Source of the DNA: Deltaproteobacteria bacterium
Lineage (GTDB): Bacteria; Bdellovibrionota_B; Oligoflexia; Oligoflexales; Bog-1112
Reading direction: 5' to 3'
DNA: 64,000 nucleotides
Assembly: GCA_003136475.1 (NCBI GenBank)
Contig: PLEQ01000059.1
Location: forward strand, 5,262-69,261
Part shown: piece after piece, positions 34,046-43,660 of the stretch
How positions within the stretch are numbered: the first letter of the stretch is position 1
Layout of the letters: each line of letters opens with the position of its first letter
The notes under the pieces: model-generated
What the model saw: the letters and a program-made list of their open reading frames with translations, nothing else
Told to the model about the DNA's origin: nothing
The model's database searches: none
Made by a program: the position numbers and the translations under genes

Positions 34046-35035
34046 ATGTCTTTATTTTTGGGTGACATAAGAATCAAGACGATGATTGAATTAGGTCTAG
34101 AAGATATCAGGAAGAACGAATGGCTTCTTACTGATGTTCTTGGCGATACTCTTTCTAATCATTATCTTCGTGAACGATACGGATCTCAGATCGAATCCTG
34201 TAAGCAATGGCTTACTAATAATAGAATTAATATTTTCTTATCTGAACAACAAGGCGATAAACAAGAATTTCCATCTATTGATATCGAGCTTGGCCCTAGT
34301 GAAGAAAAAGCTGATATGAAGCATATGGGAGATCTTTCTGTAGAATCTGTAACTCTTTATCCTAATAATATAAATAAGCCTATCCCATATGTTCTCAAAC
34401 CAAATTTAGGTTCATATGATCCAACTTCTGGTTCATTCACTTTTAGCGAAACTGTGATTATTTCCAATGTTTCTCCAGGGATGGTTTTGGTAAATCCCAC
34501 TAATGGCATTGGCTATGTGATTCAGAGCATTACTCAAGCTAACGCTGTTAATTTGTTGACTGGATTAAATATACAAACCGGAGCCTACGGTATAATTCCA
34601 GAATACCAATTCTATGAAACTAAAATAGGCCACACCTTTATGCAGGAACCTTATAGGATTACCTGTAACGCTAATGATCAGCAAACCCTACTATGGCTAC
34701 ATTCTATTACAGTATATTCTCTTTTACGCTACCGTCAGGTTCTTCTTGAAAAAGATGGTTATGCGGAAAGCCTAATATCTTCGGGAAAGATGTACCCCAA
34801 TCCCGATTATTCAGATGCTGGACAGGTTATTTGGAGCAGAGATATTAATATAACTGGCCAGGTAGAAAATAGATGGTACATGCAACCTCATCGCATAATA
34901 GAGAATATCGCCCTTGGACAAGGGGAAGGTTTTACTGGTGGGGTTAGGATCCTAACTAATTTAACGGATACCGGCGAAGATCTCAGTCAAGTTAACTGGA
35001 GCACTCTCGCTGATATAGCTTACCAGGATGAATAA
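34046..35035 (+). CDS. Putative tail terminator or neck protein
   Basis: 329 residues, mixed fold, with a helical start (IRIKTMIELGLEDIRKNEWLL) and a later LLWLHSITVYSLLRYRQVLLEKDGY segment of the kind seen in tail-terminator proteins. It precedes the sheath genes. Family not certain. Confidence 0.5.
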   Translation: MSLFLGDIRIKTMIELGLEDIRKNEWLLTDVLGDTLSNHYLRERYGSQIESCKQWLTNNRINIFLSEQQGDKQEFPSIDIELGPSEEKADMKHMGDLSVESVTLYPNNINKPIPYVLKPNLGSYDPTSGSFTFSETVIISNVSPGMVLVNPTNGIGYVIQSITQANAVNLLTGLNIQTGAYGIIPEYQFYETKIGHTFMQEPYRITCNANDQQTLLWLHSITVYSLLRYRQVLLEKDGYAESLISSGKMYPNPDYSDAGQVIWSRDINITGQVENRWYMQPHRIIENIALGQGEGFTGGVRILTNLTDTGEDLSQVNWSTLADIAYQDE

Positions 35036-35044
35036 CCAATCTTA
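35036..35044 (+). promoter_or_regulatory. CCAATCTTA late-motif site
   Basis: Exact copy five bases before ATG 35050; no ribosome site between, so a near-leaderless message is implied if this is the promoter. Confidence 0.5.
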
Positions 35045-35049
35045 ATTGT

Positions 35050-35331
35050 ATGGGAATTAAGAAAATCTCTATAGGTGGACTTAAGACTACCCCATTAACC
35101 CCAGTTGAGGGCGTTGTTAGCCCAACGAATCAAAATACTGCTAATCCAACAAAAGTGGGCTCTCAAGCGGTAGTAAAACAGGCTAAGGCTAAAAAAATGG
35201 GACAAGCATCAGATAGTCCTAGTGTTTTTTTCAAAAGTGAAGACTTTAAGGGTATTAAAAAGTCAAGTATTGAGAATTTAAGGCGTTTTTTAGAGAAACA
35301 AAGAGGCAAAAAGCCCATTTCCCAATCTTAA
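35050..35331 (+). CDS. Small basic hypothetical protein
   Basis: 93 residues, Lys/Ser/Pro-rich and probably disordered. Not recognised. Flanked by CCAATCTTA motifs on both sides, so it may be its own transcription unit. Confidence 0.5.
   Translation: MGIKKISIGGLKTTPLTPVEGVVSPTNQNTANPTKVGSQAVVKQAKAKKMGQASDSPSVFFKSEDFKGIKKSSIENLRRFLEKQRGKKPISQS
35322..35330 (+). promoter_or_regulatory. CCAATCTTA late-motif site
   Basis: Exact copy at the end of the preceding gene, 19 bases before ATG 35350, followed by GATGAGGA. Confidence 0.5.
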
Positions 35332-35349
35332 CGTAGATGAGGATCAATT

Positions 35350-36006
35350 ATGTCCGATAAAGTATATAGCCCAAAAGAAGCGGCTCTAGCAGTCCTGAAA
35401 AAGGCTGAAGAGCTTTACAAGTCCAGCCCTTTAGCAAAGGGTGATTGGGCCAAAATTCATAGTAAGTTGAAACGTGAAGGTTACTCTGAAGAGTCCGCTG
35501 ATAAAATTGATGGTGCTATTAAGGCTAAGCTCGGCAAAAGCGAAATGAAAAAAGAAGAGCCGATGAGCAATTCACAAAATGCTCCTATGATGGAACCAGC
35601 TACTACTCCTCCGATGGGAAAAGCTGAAGGAAATCCAGATGAAAAGGCCGATGCTGCTCTTGGCGAAAAAGTTGAACAAGATGTCGAGCAACACGAAAAG
35701 ACCAATGAAGATCCAAAACATCAGATGAAAGGCCATATCAAATTGGCGAAGTTTATGGGTGCAATAGAACAAAAACGTGGCACTAGAGGAATGTCTAAAG
35801 CTGAAACCGGATATGAAAAGGGCGTTCATACTAAAGGTAATATAACGGCTGGCAATCCTGGAACTAGTCATGCTGGCGATAAAATAGCGGAAACCTCATA
35901 TCTTTCCCCTCGTGGTTCTGCTGGTGCGATTTCTGAAGCTAAAGGACAACATAAAAAAGTGCTTAATCAGATGCAATCAATGCCCAAGCCCAAACTACCC
36001 GGATAA
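35350..36006 (+). CDS. Hypothetical Lys/Glu-rich protein
   Basis: 218 residues. A helical N-terminus with KGDWAKIHSKLKREGYSEESADKIDGAIKAKLG-like sequence (shown in part: KREGYSEESADKIDGAI), a three-helix motif that recurs in phage structural genes, then disordered charged sequence. It may be an internal head protein or assembly factor. Confidence 0.5.
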   Translation: MSDKVYSPKEAALAVLKKAEELYKSSPLAKGDWAKIHSKLKREGYSEESADKIDGAIKAKLGKSEMKKEEPMSNSQNAPMMEPATTPPMGKAEGNPDEKADAALGEKVEQDVEQHEKTNEDPKHQMKGHIKLAKFMGAIEQKRGTRGMSKAETGYEKGVHTKGNITAGNPGTSHAGDKIAETSYLSPRGSAGAISEAKGQHKKVLNQMQSMPKPKLPG

Positions 36007-36010
36007 TTAA

Positions 36011-36289
36011 ATGGCTAAAGAAAAGAAATCCTCACAATCTAACCAGGAAATGAGCTTAGAAGAAGCAAGGGCCTATCGCGCTTCTCTCTATAAGCCAACC
36101 CCTAAGGTTTTGAACGAGGAACAAAAAAGAGAGGCTTTCCGTATTTTCTGGGCTAGCAACAAGTCAAAATACGGAAGATCTAAGTCTCTAGAAAAGGCGC
36201 TATGGCTCCATCTGAAAACTATCGGAATGAGTTCGCCAGACCAATTTGCACAAGGGCTCGATAATTTCGGGCTTAAGAAAGTTAAGTAA
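36011..36289 (+). CDS. Small hypothetical protein upstream of sheath
   Basis: 92 residues, helical and basic (EEARAYRASLYKPTPKVLNEEQKREAF in parts). Not recognised. Tightly spaced before the sheath gene. Confidence 0.5.
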   Translation: MAKEKKSSQSNQEMSLEEARAYRASLYKPTPKVLNEEQKREAFRIFWASNKSKYGRSKSLEKALWLHLKTIGMSSPDQFAQGLDNFGLKKVK

Positions 36290-36298
36290 GGAGATACT

Positions 36299-38473
36299 AT
36301 GTCCCAATCAATCGTCACTCCATGGCTAAATACCAATATCCCAGGCGCCTACGTAAATACTACGGTTATTTCTAATCCCACGGGTCTAGCCTCATCAGGC
36401 GTTGTTCTCATCATGGGTGAAGCTGCTGGTGGTCCAGATTACAGTATCACAACCTTGGCTAATAACTTTTTTGGACCAAGTGCGGTAAATCAGGTTACGG
36501 CCATTTATACCTCTGGTCCAATCGTTGATGCTTTCCGCGCTCTATCAGCTCCATCAAATGATCCAGATATTAGCGGCACTGCTACTTCCATATACATCAT
36601 CAAGACGAATAAAGGCACTCAGGCTTCTGCTCCAGTCGCAGCTCATTCAGCTACGTATGGAACCTTTAATGCCTTGAATTGGGGCGTGGGTGGAAATCTA
36701 TTTAACTTCACGATTACTTCTCTAGATGCTGAAGTAGCTCCTACCATAACGGGAACCACGATTTCTTCGTATTCTGGCCTATCTGGAGCGTCTTTCAGTG
36801 TCCGTGTAAATGGTGGCCCACAAACGCTAATTACCCCAATGGGTACCATCACCGACAGAACAAGTCTTCTAACCTCACTCAATGCGGCTTTCGCAACTGC
36901 TGCTGTGGATCTAGATGCGACTGCGGGAACGGCTGCCAATACCATTTCAATCAATTGGTCTGGAACTCCTGGTTCCGTGAGTCCAGTAGCCGATCCAGCT
37001 GCTTACTCTGAAGGCTATGGTAAATCATTTGAACTTATTGATTCTACCCCTGGTGATTTGGCTGCTCTTGGTTTGATTGCAGGTATGACTGCTTCAAGTC
37101 AGGAACCAGGCGTTGAAGTCTCTATTATCAATAGCAGCGTCGGCGTAAACGAAACTCACAATGTGAATCCAAATATTGCGATGTCTATCGGTTATGAGGG
37201 CACGACTGCTACGATGACCATCAATGCTACTACGTTAACGACCACTGTTACTGGCGGTACTGGTGCAAATCTATCAATTACGTTGGCTAACTTCACTACG
37301 ATTAGCCAATTAGCTGCTTTCATTAATTCACAACCTGGATATTCATGCACTGCAAGCCCAGCTGCAATTCAGCTCCCACCTTCTGCCCTAGATCATGTTA
37401 CCGCCATCGGTATCTGTTCAACGGCAGATGTTCAGCCAGGTCGTGTTAAGGATTCTGCATTCTCATTCCAAGCATCTATGGGGACTTCCACTGCTCTAGG
37501 ATTTACTCCTACGGCGGTTGCAGGTCTTCCTGATCCAGCTTCATTGACGTATCTTTCTGGTGGTCTACGCGGCCCAACGCTTGCTGCGGATATCGTCAAC
37601 GCAATTGCTCAGATGGCTGGTATTCAGGTCAACATCATTGTTCCGCTATTTTCACAAAATGCTACTGCCGATATTGCTGCTGGCAATACCGATCCTGGGT
37701 CAACGTATACGATCAATGCAATTAATGAGCTTATCAAGTCACATTGTATTGAATTTTCTACGCCAACCCTCAAGCACAATCGTATTGCCATTTGTTCTTA
37801 CAACGATACGTATGCTAACTGCAAAGCGCAAGCCCAAAGCCTCGCAAGCTATCGTGTGTCAATGACTTTCCAGCAATGCACACAGGTTAATTCAGCTGGC
37901 GTTAATACCTTGTTCTTACCGTGGTATGGCGCAGTTGTTGCCGCAGGCATGCAGGCTGGTGGTTTTTATAAGTCAATTTGTAATCATCTAGCCAATATCG
38001 TGTCATTCACGAATCCAGCTGGATATGATGCTGGCGATCCAGCTGATGTGAGCGATGCGATTACTGCCGGAATGCTCTCACTCAGCCAAAATACTTCTGG
38101 CATTCTCTGGGTTTCAGATCAAACGACTTATGGCCTAGATAGCAATTTCGTTTATAACGCCATTCAAGCAGTCTATCTTTCCGACATCCTCGCCCTGGAC
38201 CTAGCACAAAGCTTCCAGACAGCGATTGTTGGCAGGTCAGTTGCGGATGTATCAGCAGCTTCAGCTTTAAGTTTCTTACAGCAGAAGTTTGACTATTATC
38301 GCAAATTGAAGATGACGACTACGTCTAATGATGCGCCTCTCGGTTATAAAAATGCAAGTATCACGATTTCAGCGCCTTCTATGTATGTAAGCGTTGAAGC
38401 TAAATTAACGACCAGCATTTACTTCGTGGCGATTAATCTTGCTCTAAGCGCTGTTCAACAGTCTGCGGGCTAA
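36299..38473 (+). CDS. Tail sheath protein
   Basis: 724 residues. The start (SIVTPWLNTNIPGAYVNTTV), domains with repeated beta segments, and the C-terminal region with YKNASITISAPSMYVSVEAKLTTSIYFVAI fit contractile tail sheaths, and a tube gene follows at once. Strong AAGGAGA. It forms the contracting outer tail and makes this a myovirus. The insertion of about 300 residues in the middle is large and probably forms outward domains. Confidence 0.85.
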   Translation: MSQSIVTPWLNTNIPGAYVNTTVISNPTGLASSGVVLIMGEAAGGPDYSITTLANNFFGPSAVNQVTAIYTSGPIVDAFRALSAPSNDPDISGTATSIYIIKTNKGTQASAPVAAHSATYGTFNALNWGVGGNLFNFTITSLDAEVAPTITGTTISSYSGLSGASFSVRVNGGPQTLITPMGTITDRTSLLTSLNAAFATAAVDLDATAGTAANTISINWSGTPGSVSPVADPAAYSEGYGKSFELIDSTPGDLAALGLIAGMTASSQEPGVEVSIINSSVGVNETHNVNPNIAMSIGYEGTTATMTINATTLTTTVTGGTGANLSITLANFTTISQLAAFINSQPGYSCTASPAAIQLPPSALDHVTAIGICSTADVQPGRVKDSAFSFQASMGTSTALGFTPTAVAGLPDPASLTYLSGGLRGPTLAADIVNAIAQMAGIQVNIIVPLFSQNATADIAAGNTDPGSTYTINAINELIKSHCIEFSTPTLKHNRIAICSYNDTYANCKAQAQSLASYRVSMTFQQCTQVNSAGVNTLFLPWYGAVVAAGMQAGGFYKSICNHLANIVSFTNPAGYDAGDPADVSDAITAGMLSLSQNTSGILWVSDQTTYGLDSNFVYNAIQAVYLSDILALDLAQSFQTAIVGRSVADVSAASALSFLQQKFDYYRKLKMTTTSNDAPLGYKNASITISAPSMYVSVEAKLTTSIYFVAINLALSAVQQSAG

Positions 38474-38494
38474 TAGGTTTAAGGAGATATTAAT

Positions 38495-39010
38495 ATGGCA
38501 ATTATTGATGATAGCAAAAGAGGCGGAATTTCCGCAGCTGCATCCAAGGTAATCACGGGCGGGAGATCCGTAGTGAGTATCCAGGGTGATGGTGGTTCAC
38601 CGGTAGTAATCGGTATCTTTGATTCTTGCACGATCAACGAATCTATTACTTCTGAAGACATCCACCTCTTAGGTCGATATAGCTCTGCAGAAATCACTCT
38701 TACGGCATATAACAGCGTAACGGTTCAATGCAGTGGTTTCCGTGTATATGGATTCGGTGTAAAAGCTCTTGGACAGTTCCCAACCCTAAATCAGTTACTT
38801 GGATTGGGTCCTGTTACTATTACGGTCGCGGACCGGGAAAATCCTACTGGGGCGCCTTTAGCGACTATTATCGGTTGCTTGCCTGATACTAATAGCAACA
38901 ACTTCCAAAGCAGAGCTACATCCAAAATCAATATAACTTACAAGGGATTAGCGATGACGGATGAAAGTGCGCCTAACGATTCTGAATCGGGAGCTGTCAC
39001 GCTTCCTTAA
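38495..39010 (+). CDS. Tail tube protein
   Basis: 171 residues with strong AAGGAGA. The size, place right after the sheath, and beta-barrel pattern (GSPVVIGIFDSCTINESIT, AEITLTAYNSVTVQCSGFRV) fit phage tail tubes. A terminator follows. Confidence 0.8.
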   Translation: MAIIDDSKRGGISAAASKVITGGRSVVSIQGDGGSPVVIGIFDSCTINESITSEDIHLLGRYSSAEITLTAYNSVTVQCSGFRVYGFGVKALGQFPTLNQLLGLGPVTITVADRENPTGAPLATIIGCLPDTNSNNFQSRATSKINITYKGLAMTDESAPNDSESGAVTLP

Positions 39011-39040
39011 TTAAAAACCAATAAAAAATAATATACTGGG

Positions 39041-39071
39041 GCCTTCTACACTATTTGTGTGGAAGGCTTTT
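39041..39071 (+). terminator. Rho-independent terminator after tail tube
   Basis: GCCTTCTACAC, five-base loop, GTGTGGAAGGC, then TTTT. Confidence 0.88.
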
Positions 39072-39111
39072 GTATTTGGTGATACAATCTTCTTATAAAG
39101 GGAAGGTTGTG

Positions 39112-39843
39112 ATGGAAAATACAAAATTTTGTAAAGATTGTAATACTGAAAAAGATAAGGGTTATTTTGGCAAAGAAACCGCAAATAAAGACGGGCTTAG
39201 ATCTATTTGTAAATCTTGTAATTCAAAAAGGGCCTTACAATGGCATAATAGAAATAGGGATCGCGTAAATGCTAGAGAAAGGGCTTCTCATCAAAAGGAT
39301 CCAACAAAAAATAGAGATAAAAATAATAGATGGAGACGGGATAATCCGAATAAAGTCCGAGAAATAAATAAAAAAAGATGGGCCAATAGAAATATTGAAA
39401 AGACTAAAGAAGACCATTTACAATGGAGAGTGGTCAATAAAGATAAGGTGAGCGCAAATTCCAAAAAAAGTTACAGTAAAAATAAAGACAAAATTAGGGT
39501 AACTCATAGGAAATGGGAACAAAACAATAAAGGAAAGCGCAGATCTATAGTAGCAAAAAGAAGGGCTATGAAGATCCAGGCTACACCAAAATGGCTTACT
39601 GACGAAGATTTTTGTAAAATAGAGCTTTTTTATTTATTAGCTTCAGATTTAACTAAACAAACCGGCACAGAATATGAAGTTGATCATATTATACCATTAC
39701 AAGGCGATACTATAAGTGGATTACATCATTGGAATAATTTACAAGTATTGACGGCTGAAGATAATAGGTCTAAGGGAAATAAAATTGATTTTACCATCAA
39801 TGGTTTGTTTCCAAAAGAATTCGAACTGAATAGCCAATCTTAG
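39112..39843 (+). CDS. HNH homing endonuclease
   Basis: 243 residues from ATG 39112 (GGAAGG upstream). N-terminal zinc finger CKDCNTEKDKGYF...CKSC, a long Asn/Lys/Arg spacer that repeats NKDK-like units, then HNH: EVDHIIPLQGDTISG, HHWNNLQVLTAEDN, KGNK. Closest relatives in the window are at 53098 and 54959. It sits in the gap between the tail tube and the next virion gene and brings no disruption. Confidence 0.85.
   Translation: MENTKFCKDCNTEKDKGYFGKETANKDGLRSICKSCNSKRALQWHNRNRDRVNARERASHQKDPTKNRDKNNRWRRDNPNKVREINKKRWANRNIEKTKEDHLQWRVVNKDKVSANSKKSYSKNKDKIRVTHRKWEQNNKGKRRSIVAKRRAMKIQATPKWLTDEDFCKIELFYLLASDLTKQTGTEYEVDHIIPLQGDTISGLHHWNNLQVLTAEDNRSKGNKIDFTINGLFPKEFELNSQS
39834..39842 (+). promoter_or_regulatory. 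CCAATCTTA late-motif site
   Basis: Exact copy overlapping the HNH stop, four bases before ATG 39847. Confidence 0.5.
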
Positions 39844-39846
39844 GGT

Positions 39847-40236
39847 ATGGCCATACCTCCTCTTCCTACAGCGTCCGTTGCTAATACTAATTCTACAGCT
39901 ACCAGAACAGCTGAGACTGCAGCTGCTAATGCAGCATTTATTACTGCAACAACTATTTTGATTGATAATGCAATTACTAATGGTTTATTCCAAGTTCAGC
40001 CATTCGTAACGCCTTTTCTTGATATTCCCACTATTACTACCTATTTTCAAGGTTTCGGTTATACGGTCGTATTTCCAATCATTCCGCCAGGTCCATTTAA
40101 TCCATGCTGGTTGCCCGCAGGGTTCCCTGAAGTAGTGCCAGAAAATTGGGTTCCATATGGATGTCAGTGCGGATGCGTTCCTCCTAGAGTGGGAATTGCA
40201 TGGCCACCCTTTCCTACTCCTCCGCCATTTCCGTAA
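39847..40236 (+). CDS. Putative virion protein with Pro-rich tail
   Basis: 129 residues: a helical Ala/Thr-rich N-terminus and a C-terminus rich in Pro, Cys and Trp (GCQCGCVPPRVG). Not recognised. No ribosome site; the late motif lies directly before its ATG. Confidence 0.5.
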   Translation: MAIPPLPTASVANTNSTATRTAETAAANAAFITATTILIDNAITNGLFQVQPFVTPFLDIPTITTYFQGFGYTVVFPIIPPGPFNPCWLPAGFPEVVPENWVPYGCQCGCVPPRVGIAWPPFPTPPPFP

Positions 40237-40242
40237 AATTTG

Positions 40243-40252
40243 CCAATCTTTA
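40243..40252 (+). promoter_or_regulatory. CCAATCTTTA late-motif variant
   Basis: Variant with one extra T, 44 bases before ATG 40297; a hairpin follows it, which would then be part of the leader. Confidence 0.35.
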
Positions 40253-40260
40253 CTGTAACT

Positions 40261-40283
40261 CCCCAGAAGGGTCTGGGGTTTTA
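40261..40283 (+). terminator. Hairpin with T run
   Basis: CCCCAG-aagggt-CTGGGG then TTTTA. It may end the 39847 gene or lie in the leader of the 40297 gene. Confidence 0.6.
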
Positions 40284-40296
40284 GGTAAAGGAAATT

Positions 40297-41175
40297 ATGG
40301 CATTTGAAAGACAGTGGACAGCCGTACCACCCATAGCGCTAACTACTGACGGTAGTACGACTGGTGTTATCCAAGTTGCTGATACTGTTGGTTTTTTTGT
40401 CAAAATGAATGCTCAGCTTTCTAATAATGCTGGGCAAATCCTTACTGTAGAAATCAAAAGAGTTATAAGCCAATATATTCTATTGGTCGGTCCCCCAAAA
40501 ACTCCTATAACGACATATAGCGATTGCAGTGCCTTTACGGTCGCTACTGCCTCAACTATATCTGCCCAACAGCAAAATAAAACATCTCTCTCCATGGAAG
40601 ATAGACTTCTTGCCACTTATGAGCAAGAACCTCTTAATGATTGGAGAGTAAGACCAGTTGACCAGCATGGTAACGGCTATTCTGATTCTAATCCTCTTCC
40701 AGTGGTCTTTGACGGCACTGTATCCATTGGTGACGTACATATATTAGGTCCGGCACCCGATAATAATGAATTAAATGTAAATGCTGATGGATCCATCAAC
40801 GTAAATATAGTAGAAACCCCCGTTGCTGGAAATTTAGTAAGAAATATTTATAGTGAGGCCAACGCGGTAGTTGGACATGTTACTACTACATTAGTTCAAT
40901 ATACCGTTCCAGGCGGTATCACTAATGCTATTTTATATAGAATCTCGGTTTCTGGCGAAAATATCGCAAAATATACCGTATTTTGGAATGCTGCGCAAAT
41001 TGATACTAGAAGAACTTATTATGGTAGTTCTTTGAGCGAATACTTTGAATTTACTACCGGTACCAACAACGGTTTTACTCTTTCCCCTGGCGATACAATT
41101 GTTGTAAAAGTTATACATGGTCAACCCTATATAGCTGATTTTGAAGGAAGAATTCAAATACTAGAGATATCGTAA
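40297..41175 (+). CDS. Putative tail or fibre-associated protein
   Basis: 292 residues, beta-rich throughout, with PVDQHGNGYSDSNPLPV, a short module repeated in the fibre genes downstream (SDNPLPV-like). The C-terminus is a beta-sandwich-like region. Probably part of the tail tip or fibre base. Confidence 0.5.
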   Translation: MAFERQWTAVPPIALTTDGSTTGVIQVADTVGFFVKMNAQLSNNAGQILTVEIKRVISQYILLVGPPKTPITTYSDCSAFTVATASTISAQQQNKTSLSMEDRLLATYEQEPLNDWRVRPVDQHGNGYSDSNPLPVVFDGTVSIGDVHILGPAPDNNELNVNADGSINVNIVETPVAGNLVRNIYSEANAVVGHVTTTLVQYTVPGGITNAILYRISVSGENIAKYTVFWNAAQIDTRRTYYGSSLSEYFEFTTGTNNGFTLSPGDTIVVKVIHGQPYIADFEGRIQILEIS

Positions 41176-41185
41176 TAATCCCATT

Positions 41186-41194
41186 CCAATCTTA
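41186..41194 (+). promoter_or_regulatory. CCAATCTTA late-motif site
   Basis: Exact copy, eight bases before ATG 41203 (two bases before the in-frame ATG 41197). Confidence 0.5.
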
Positions 41195-41202
41195 GGATGT
41201 AT

Positions 41203-41391
41203 ATGACGAGTTTAGATTTAAAGAGAATGAAAGTTGAACTTTTGAGGGTTAGTGCTGCCAAAGCAGAACTAGAACTTCGCATCGATGAACAAATGGATAA
41301 CGTCAAGAGATTACAAGATAATATTGCAATTTCAACAGCAAAAGAAGAAGAGCTTAAAGCAAAAATTGCCGAAGCTGAAGCTACCCAGTAG
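41203..41391 (+). CDS. Small coiled-coil protein
   Basis: 62 residues, one continuous heptad-rich helix (LKRMKVELLRVSAAKAELEL). In-frame ATG 41197 is an alternative start. Possibly a fibre assembly chaperone or trimeriser, from position before the fibre genes. Confidence 0.5.
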   Translation: MTSLDLKRMKVELLRVSAAKAELELRIDEQMDNVKRLQDNIAISTAKEEELKAKIAEAEATQ

Positions 41392-41402
41392 GAGAATAGA
41401 AA

Positions 41403-42647
41403 ATGAGTGATTACAGCCCTGGTGAATTACCAATTAGGTCCCAGTTACCTGGACAAGTAAATTATGATGATGTTATCGTCAAGCTTGGCGATGCTACCAA
41501 TCCTGCCACTCAACAGGCTGCGGTAGATACTAATGGTAGCGTATCTGCGATTATCCGCGATACTTCTGGTAATGCAATTGGCGATCAGCTATTAAGTACG
41601 ACTTATTGGTTCCAGACGGTAAGCCCTTCAAATGGTTCTGCTGCAGCTGGTACTGCTGCCTCATTTTCAGATTTAGTTGGTGGTATTTATAATAGTACTC
41701 CAATTACTCTAACCAATGGTCAGCAAAGTTCGCTACAACTAAATTCTAGTGGCGCTCTAATAATTACTTCTACACCTGCTAGCCTTGGATATGATACCAA
41801 CTACGGTGCTGTTGGCGCCAATACACTTCGTACGGCTAGCCAAATCGGTAACGCGACTGGTGCTGCTGATTTCGGAGCCGGTGCTACTGATGCTCAGACC
41901 CTCAGAGTTACGGCTAACCAAGGTGCTCCTGGTACGGCTGCAACTGGTTGGTTCGTAAAGCCTACCGATGGTACTAATAGTCAGGCTTATACCGCTGCTG
42001 GTGAAGCCAAAGTAGACATGACTTCCTCATTTGAGGACCAAAATTACGGTACAGTAGGTGCTACTACTTTACGTTCTGCTGCTCAGATCGGTAATGCTAC
42101 AGGAGCTGCTGATTTCAATTTCGGTGCCGTAGGAGCCCAAACTCTACGAGTTGCTGCTGAACCAGGTAATGCTACTGGTATTGCCGATTTCAATAATGGT
42201 GCAACTGGAGCGCAAACTCTTCGTGTAGCAGCTAATCTTGCCGTTGGTGGTGCTAACGTTTCTGGAACCAATCCAGTTCCGGTTAGTATTACTAGCGCAC
42301 TGGTTGGCACTCCTGTAAACAACTACAATACCGCAGCTGCTGTTGCTGCTGGCGCTACTAGTAACCATATTTATACTATTACGACTGGTAAAACTTTTAA
42401 TGGTAAAAAGATTTGGGCGACCTCTTCTGGTGCTTTAAAAATTGAAGTTAGAGTGTCTCCAGATGGAACTACTTATAGTAGTTTATGGGTTGGGTTCAAT
42501 TCTGCATCTACTCCAAATATCTCTATAGATTTAGATGAGCTTGTTTTCTTAGAGTCGGGAGCTGGTTCAACTATTGAAATTATCAGAACAAATGTTGATA
42601 AAAAAGCCCTTGACGTATATTCAACTATTTCTGGAACCGAAGTGTAA
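41403..42647 (+). CDS. Tail fibre protein with tandem modules
   Basis: 414 residues. The middle holds four copies of a module built on TLRxAxxIGNATGAADF (NYGAVGANTLRTASQIG, NYGTVGATTLRSAAQIG, FGAVGAQTLRVAAEPG, NGATGAQTLRVAANLA). The C-terminal 100 residues form a beta domain (KIEVRVSPDGTTYSSLWVGF). Likely a trimeric fibre or appendage. AGGAG ribosome site, and a terminator follows. Confidence 0.65.
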   Translation: MSDYSPGELPIRSQLPGQVNYDDVIVKLGDATNPATQQAAVDTNGSVSAIIRDTSGNAIGDQLLSTTYWFQTVSPSNGSAAAGTAASFSDLVGGIYNSTPITLTNGQQSSLQLNSSGALIITSTPASLGYDTNYGAVGANTLRTASQIGNATGAADFGAGATDAQTLRVTANQGAPGTAATGWFVKPTDGTNSQAYTAAGEAKVDMTSSFEDQNYGTVGATTLRSAAQIGNATGAADFNFGAVGAQTLRVAAEPGNATGIADFNNGATGAQTLRVAANLAVGGANVSGTNPVPVSITSALVGTPVNNYNTAAAVAAGATSNHIYTITTGKTFNGKKIWATSSGALKIEVRVSPDGTTYSSLWVGFNSASTPNISIDLDELVFLESGAGSTIEIIRTNVDKKALDVYSTISGTEV

Positions 42648-42674
42648 TTCGTTAATTTAATTAATGTTCTTTAA

Positions 42675-42708
42675 AATAGTCGCTCTTAAAAAAAGCGGCT
42701 ATTTTTTT
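42675..42708 (+). terminator. Rho-independent terminator
   Basis: AATAG-CGCT stem with AGCG-CTATT and seven T. Confidence 0.85.
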
Positions 42709-42731
42709 ATGAGACATGATATAAAGACAAT

Positions 42732-43418
42732 ATGTCCGATTTAAATTACATAGATAGAACGCAAGAAGTAAAGATAGCCGGTCAAGATGCGACTGGACTT
42801 GGCGTTAACTATGTATCCGCTGACGCAAACGGCAATATGCTCGTTAAGGACTATTCCGATGGCCCAGTTACTCCTGGAACTGTTGCATCGGCTTCAGCCC
42901 TTATAGGTGGACAATTCAATACGACATTACCGACCCTTACAACTGGTCAACAATCTGCTATACAACTTGATTCTAGTGGAAGACAAATAATTTCTCCACT
43001 TACAACGGCAAGTGTGATTAAAGTAGATTTACAGGATGGAATAGGAAATCCCCTTACATCTACAACAGTAGGGCTCCAACAGGCATTGGATGTAAATATT
43101 GCCGATTCTACAAATTTAAATATAAACTTAAATGGTTTGCCCAATTTTCAAACAAGTCAATATACTATTGGGACATCTGCGACCCAAATTACGGCTACTC
43201 CTTTAGCCAATAGAAGTAGCGTGGGACTAAAAGTAACTACCGCCAGTAATTCTGATGTATTATATATTGGCAACAGTAGTTCTGTAACCACATCAACTGG
43301 ATATGCATTATTTAATGGAGATGCTGTCCAATTTGATCTAACCCCCAACACACCAATTTGGGCTATCGGAACAAGTTCTGGTCAAAAAATGTATGTCCTC
43401 GAAATAGGAGGAGGTTAA
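42732..43418 (+). CDS. Fibre-family protein
   Basis: 228 residues sharing modules with its neighbours: DGPVTPGTVASASALIGGQFNTT and LTTGQQSAIQLDSSGR recur in the 1210-residue fibre. The C-terminal beta domain (VGLKVTTASNSDVLYIGN) resembles phage proteins that cap or join fibres. No ribosome site of note. Confidence 0.6.
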   Translation: MSDLNYIDRTQEVKIAGQDATGLGVNYVSADANGNMLVKDYSDGPVTPGTVASASALIGGQFNTTLPTLTTGQQSAIQLDSSGRQIISPLTTASVIKVDLQDGIGNPLTSTTVGLQQALDVNIADSTNLNINLNGLPNFQTSQYTIGTSATQITATPLANRSSVGLKVTTASNSDVLYIGNSSSVTTSTGYALFNGDAVQFDLTPNTPIWAIGTSSGQKMYVLEIGGG

Positions 43419-43419
43419 A

Positions 43420-43644
43420 ATGGCCCGTATAGGTTCTAGTGGTAGTGGCGGTGCAGCTTCAGGCGGATTTATTCCTGAATATAATAGTGATCCAGTTTCT
43501 CCTTCCCCTGAAGAAGTATGGGTTCTACACACACCTGCCGGTTCACCAATTGGTCTTTTGCTAGCATTAACTTATGGTGTTGGACAATATGAATTGAGCT
43601 ATAAAACATTAGAAGGTCCAATTGTTAGGGTTCCTCTAACTTAG
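43420..43644 (+). CDS. Small Gly-rich fibre-associated protein
   Basis: 74 residues: a Gly/Ser N-terminus and a beta C-terminus (GVGQYELSYKTLEGP). Similar small proteins often sit between phage fibre genes. AGGAGG before the ATG. Confidence 0.5.
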   Translation: MARIGSSGSGGAASGGFIPEYNSDPVSPSPEEVWVLHTPAGSPIGLLLALTYGVGQYELSYKTLEGPIVRVPLT

Positions 43645-43660
43645 TAGAAAGTGGATAAAA

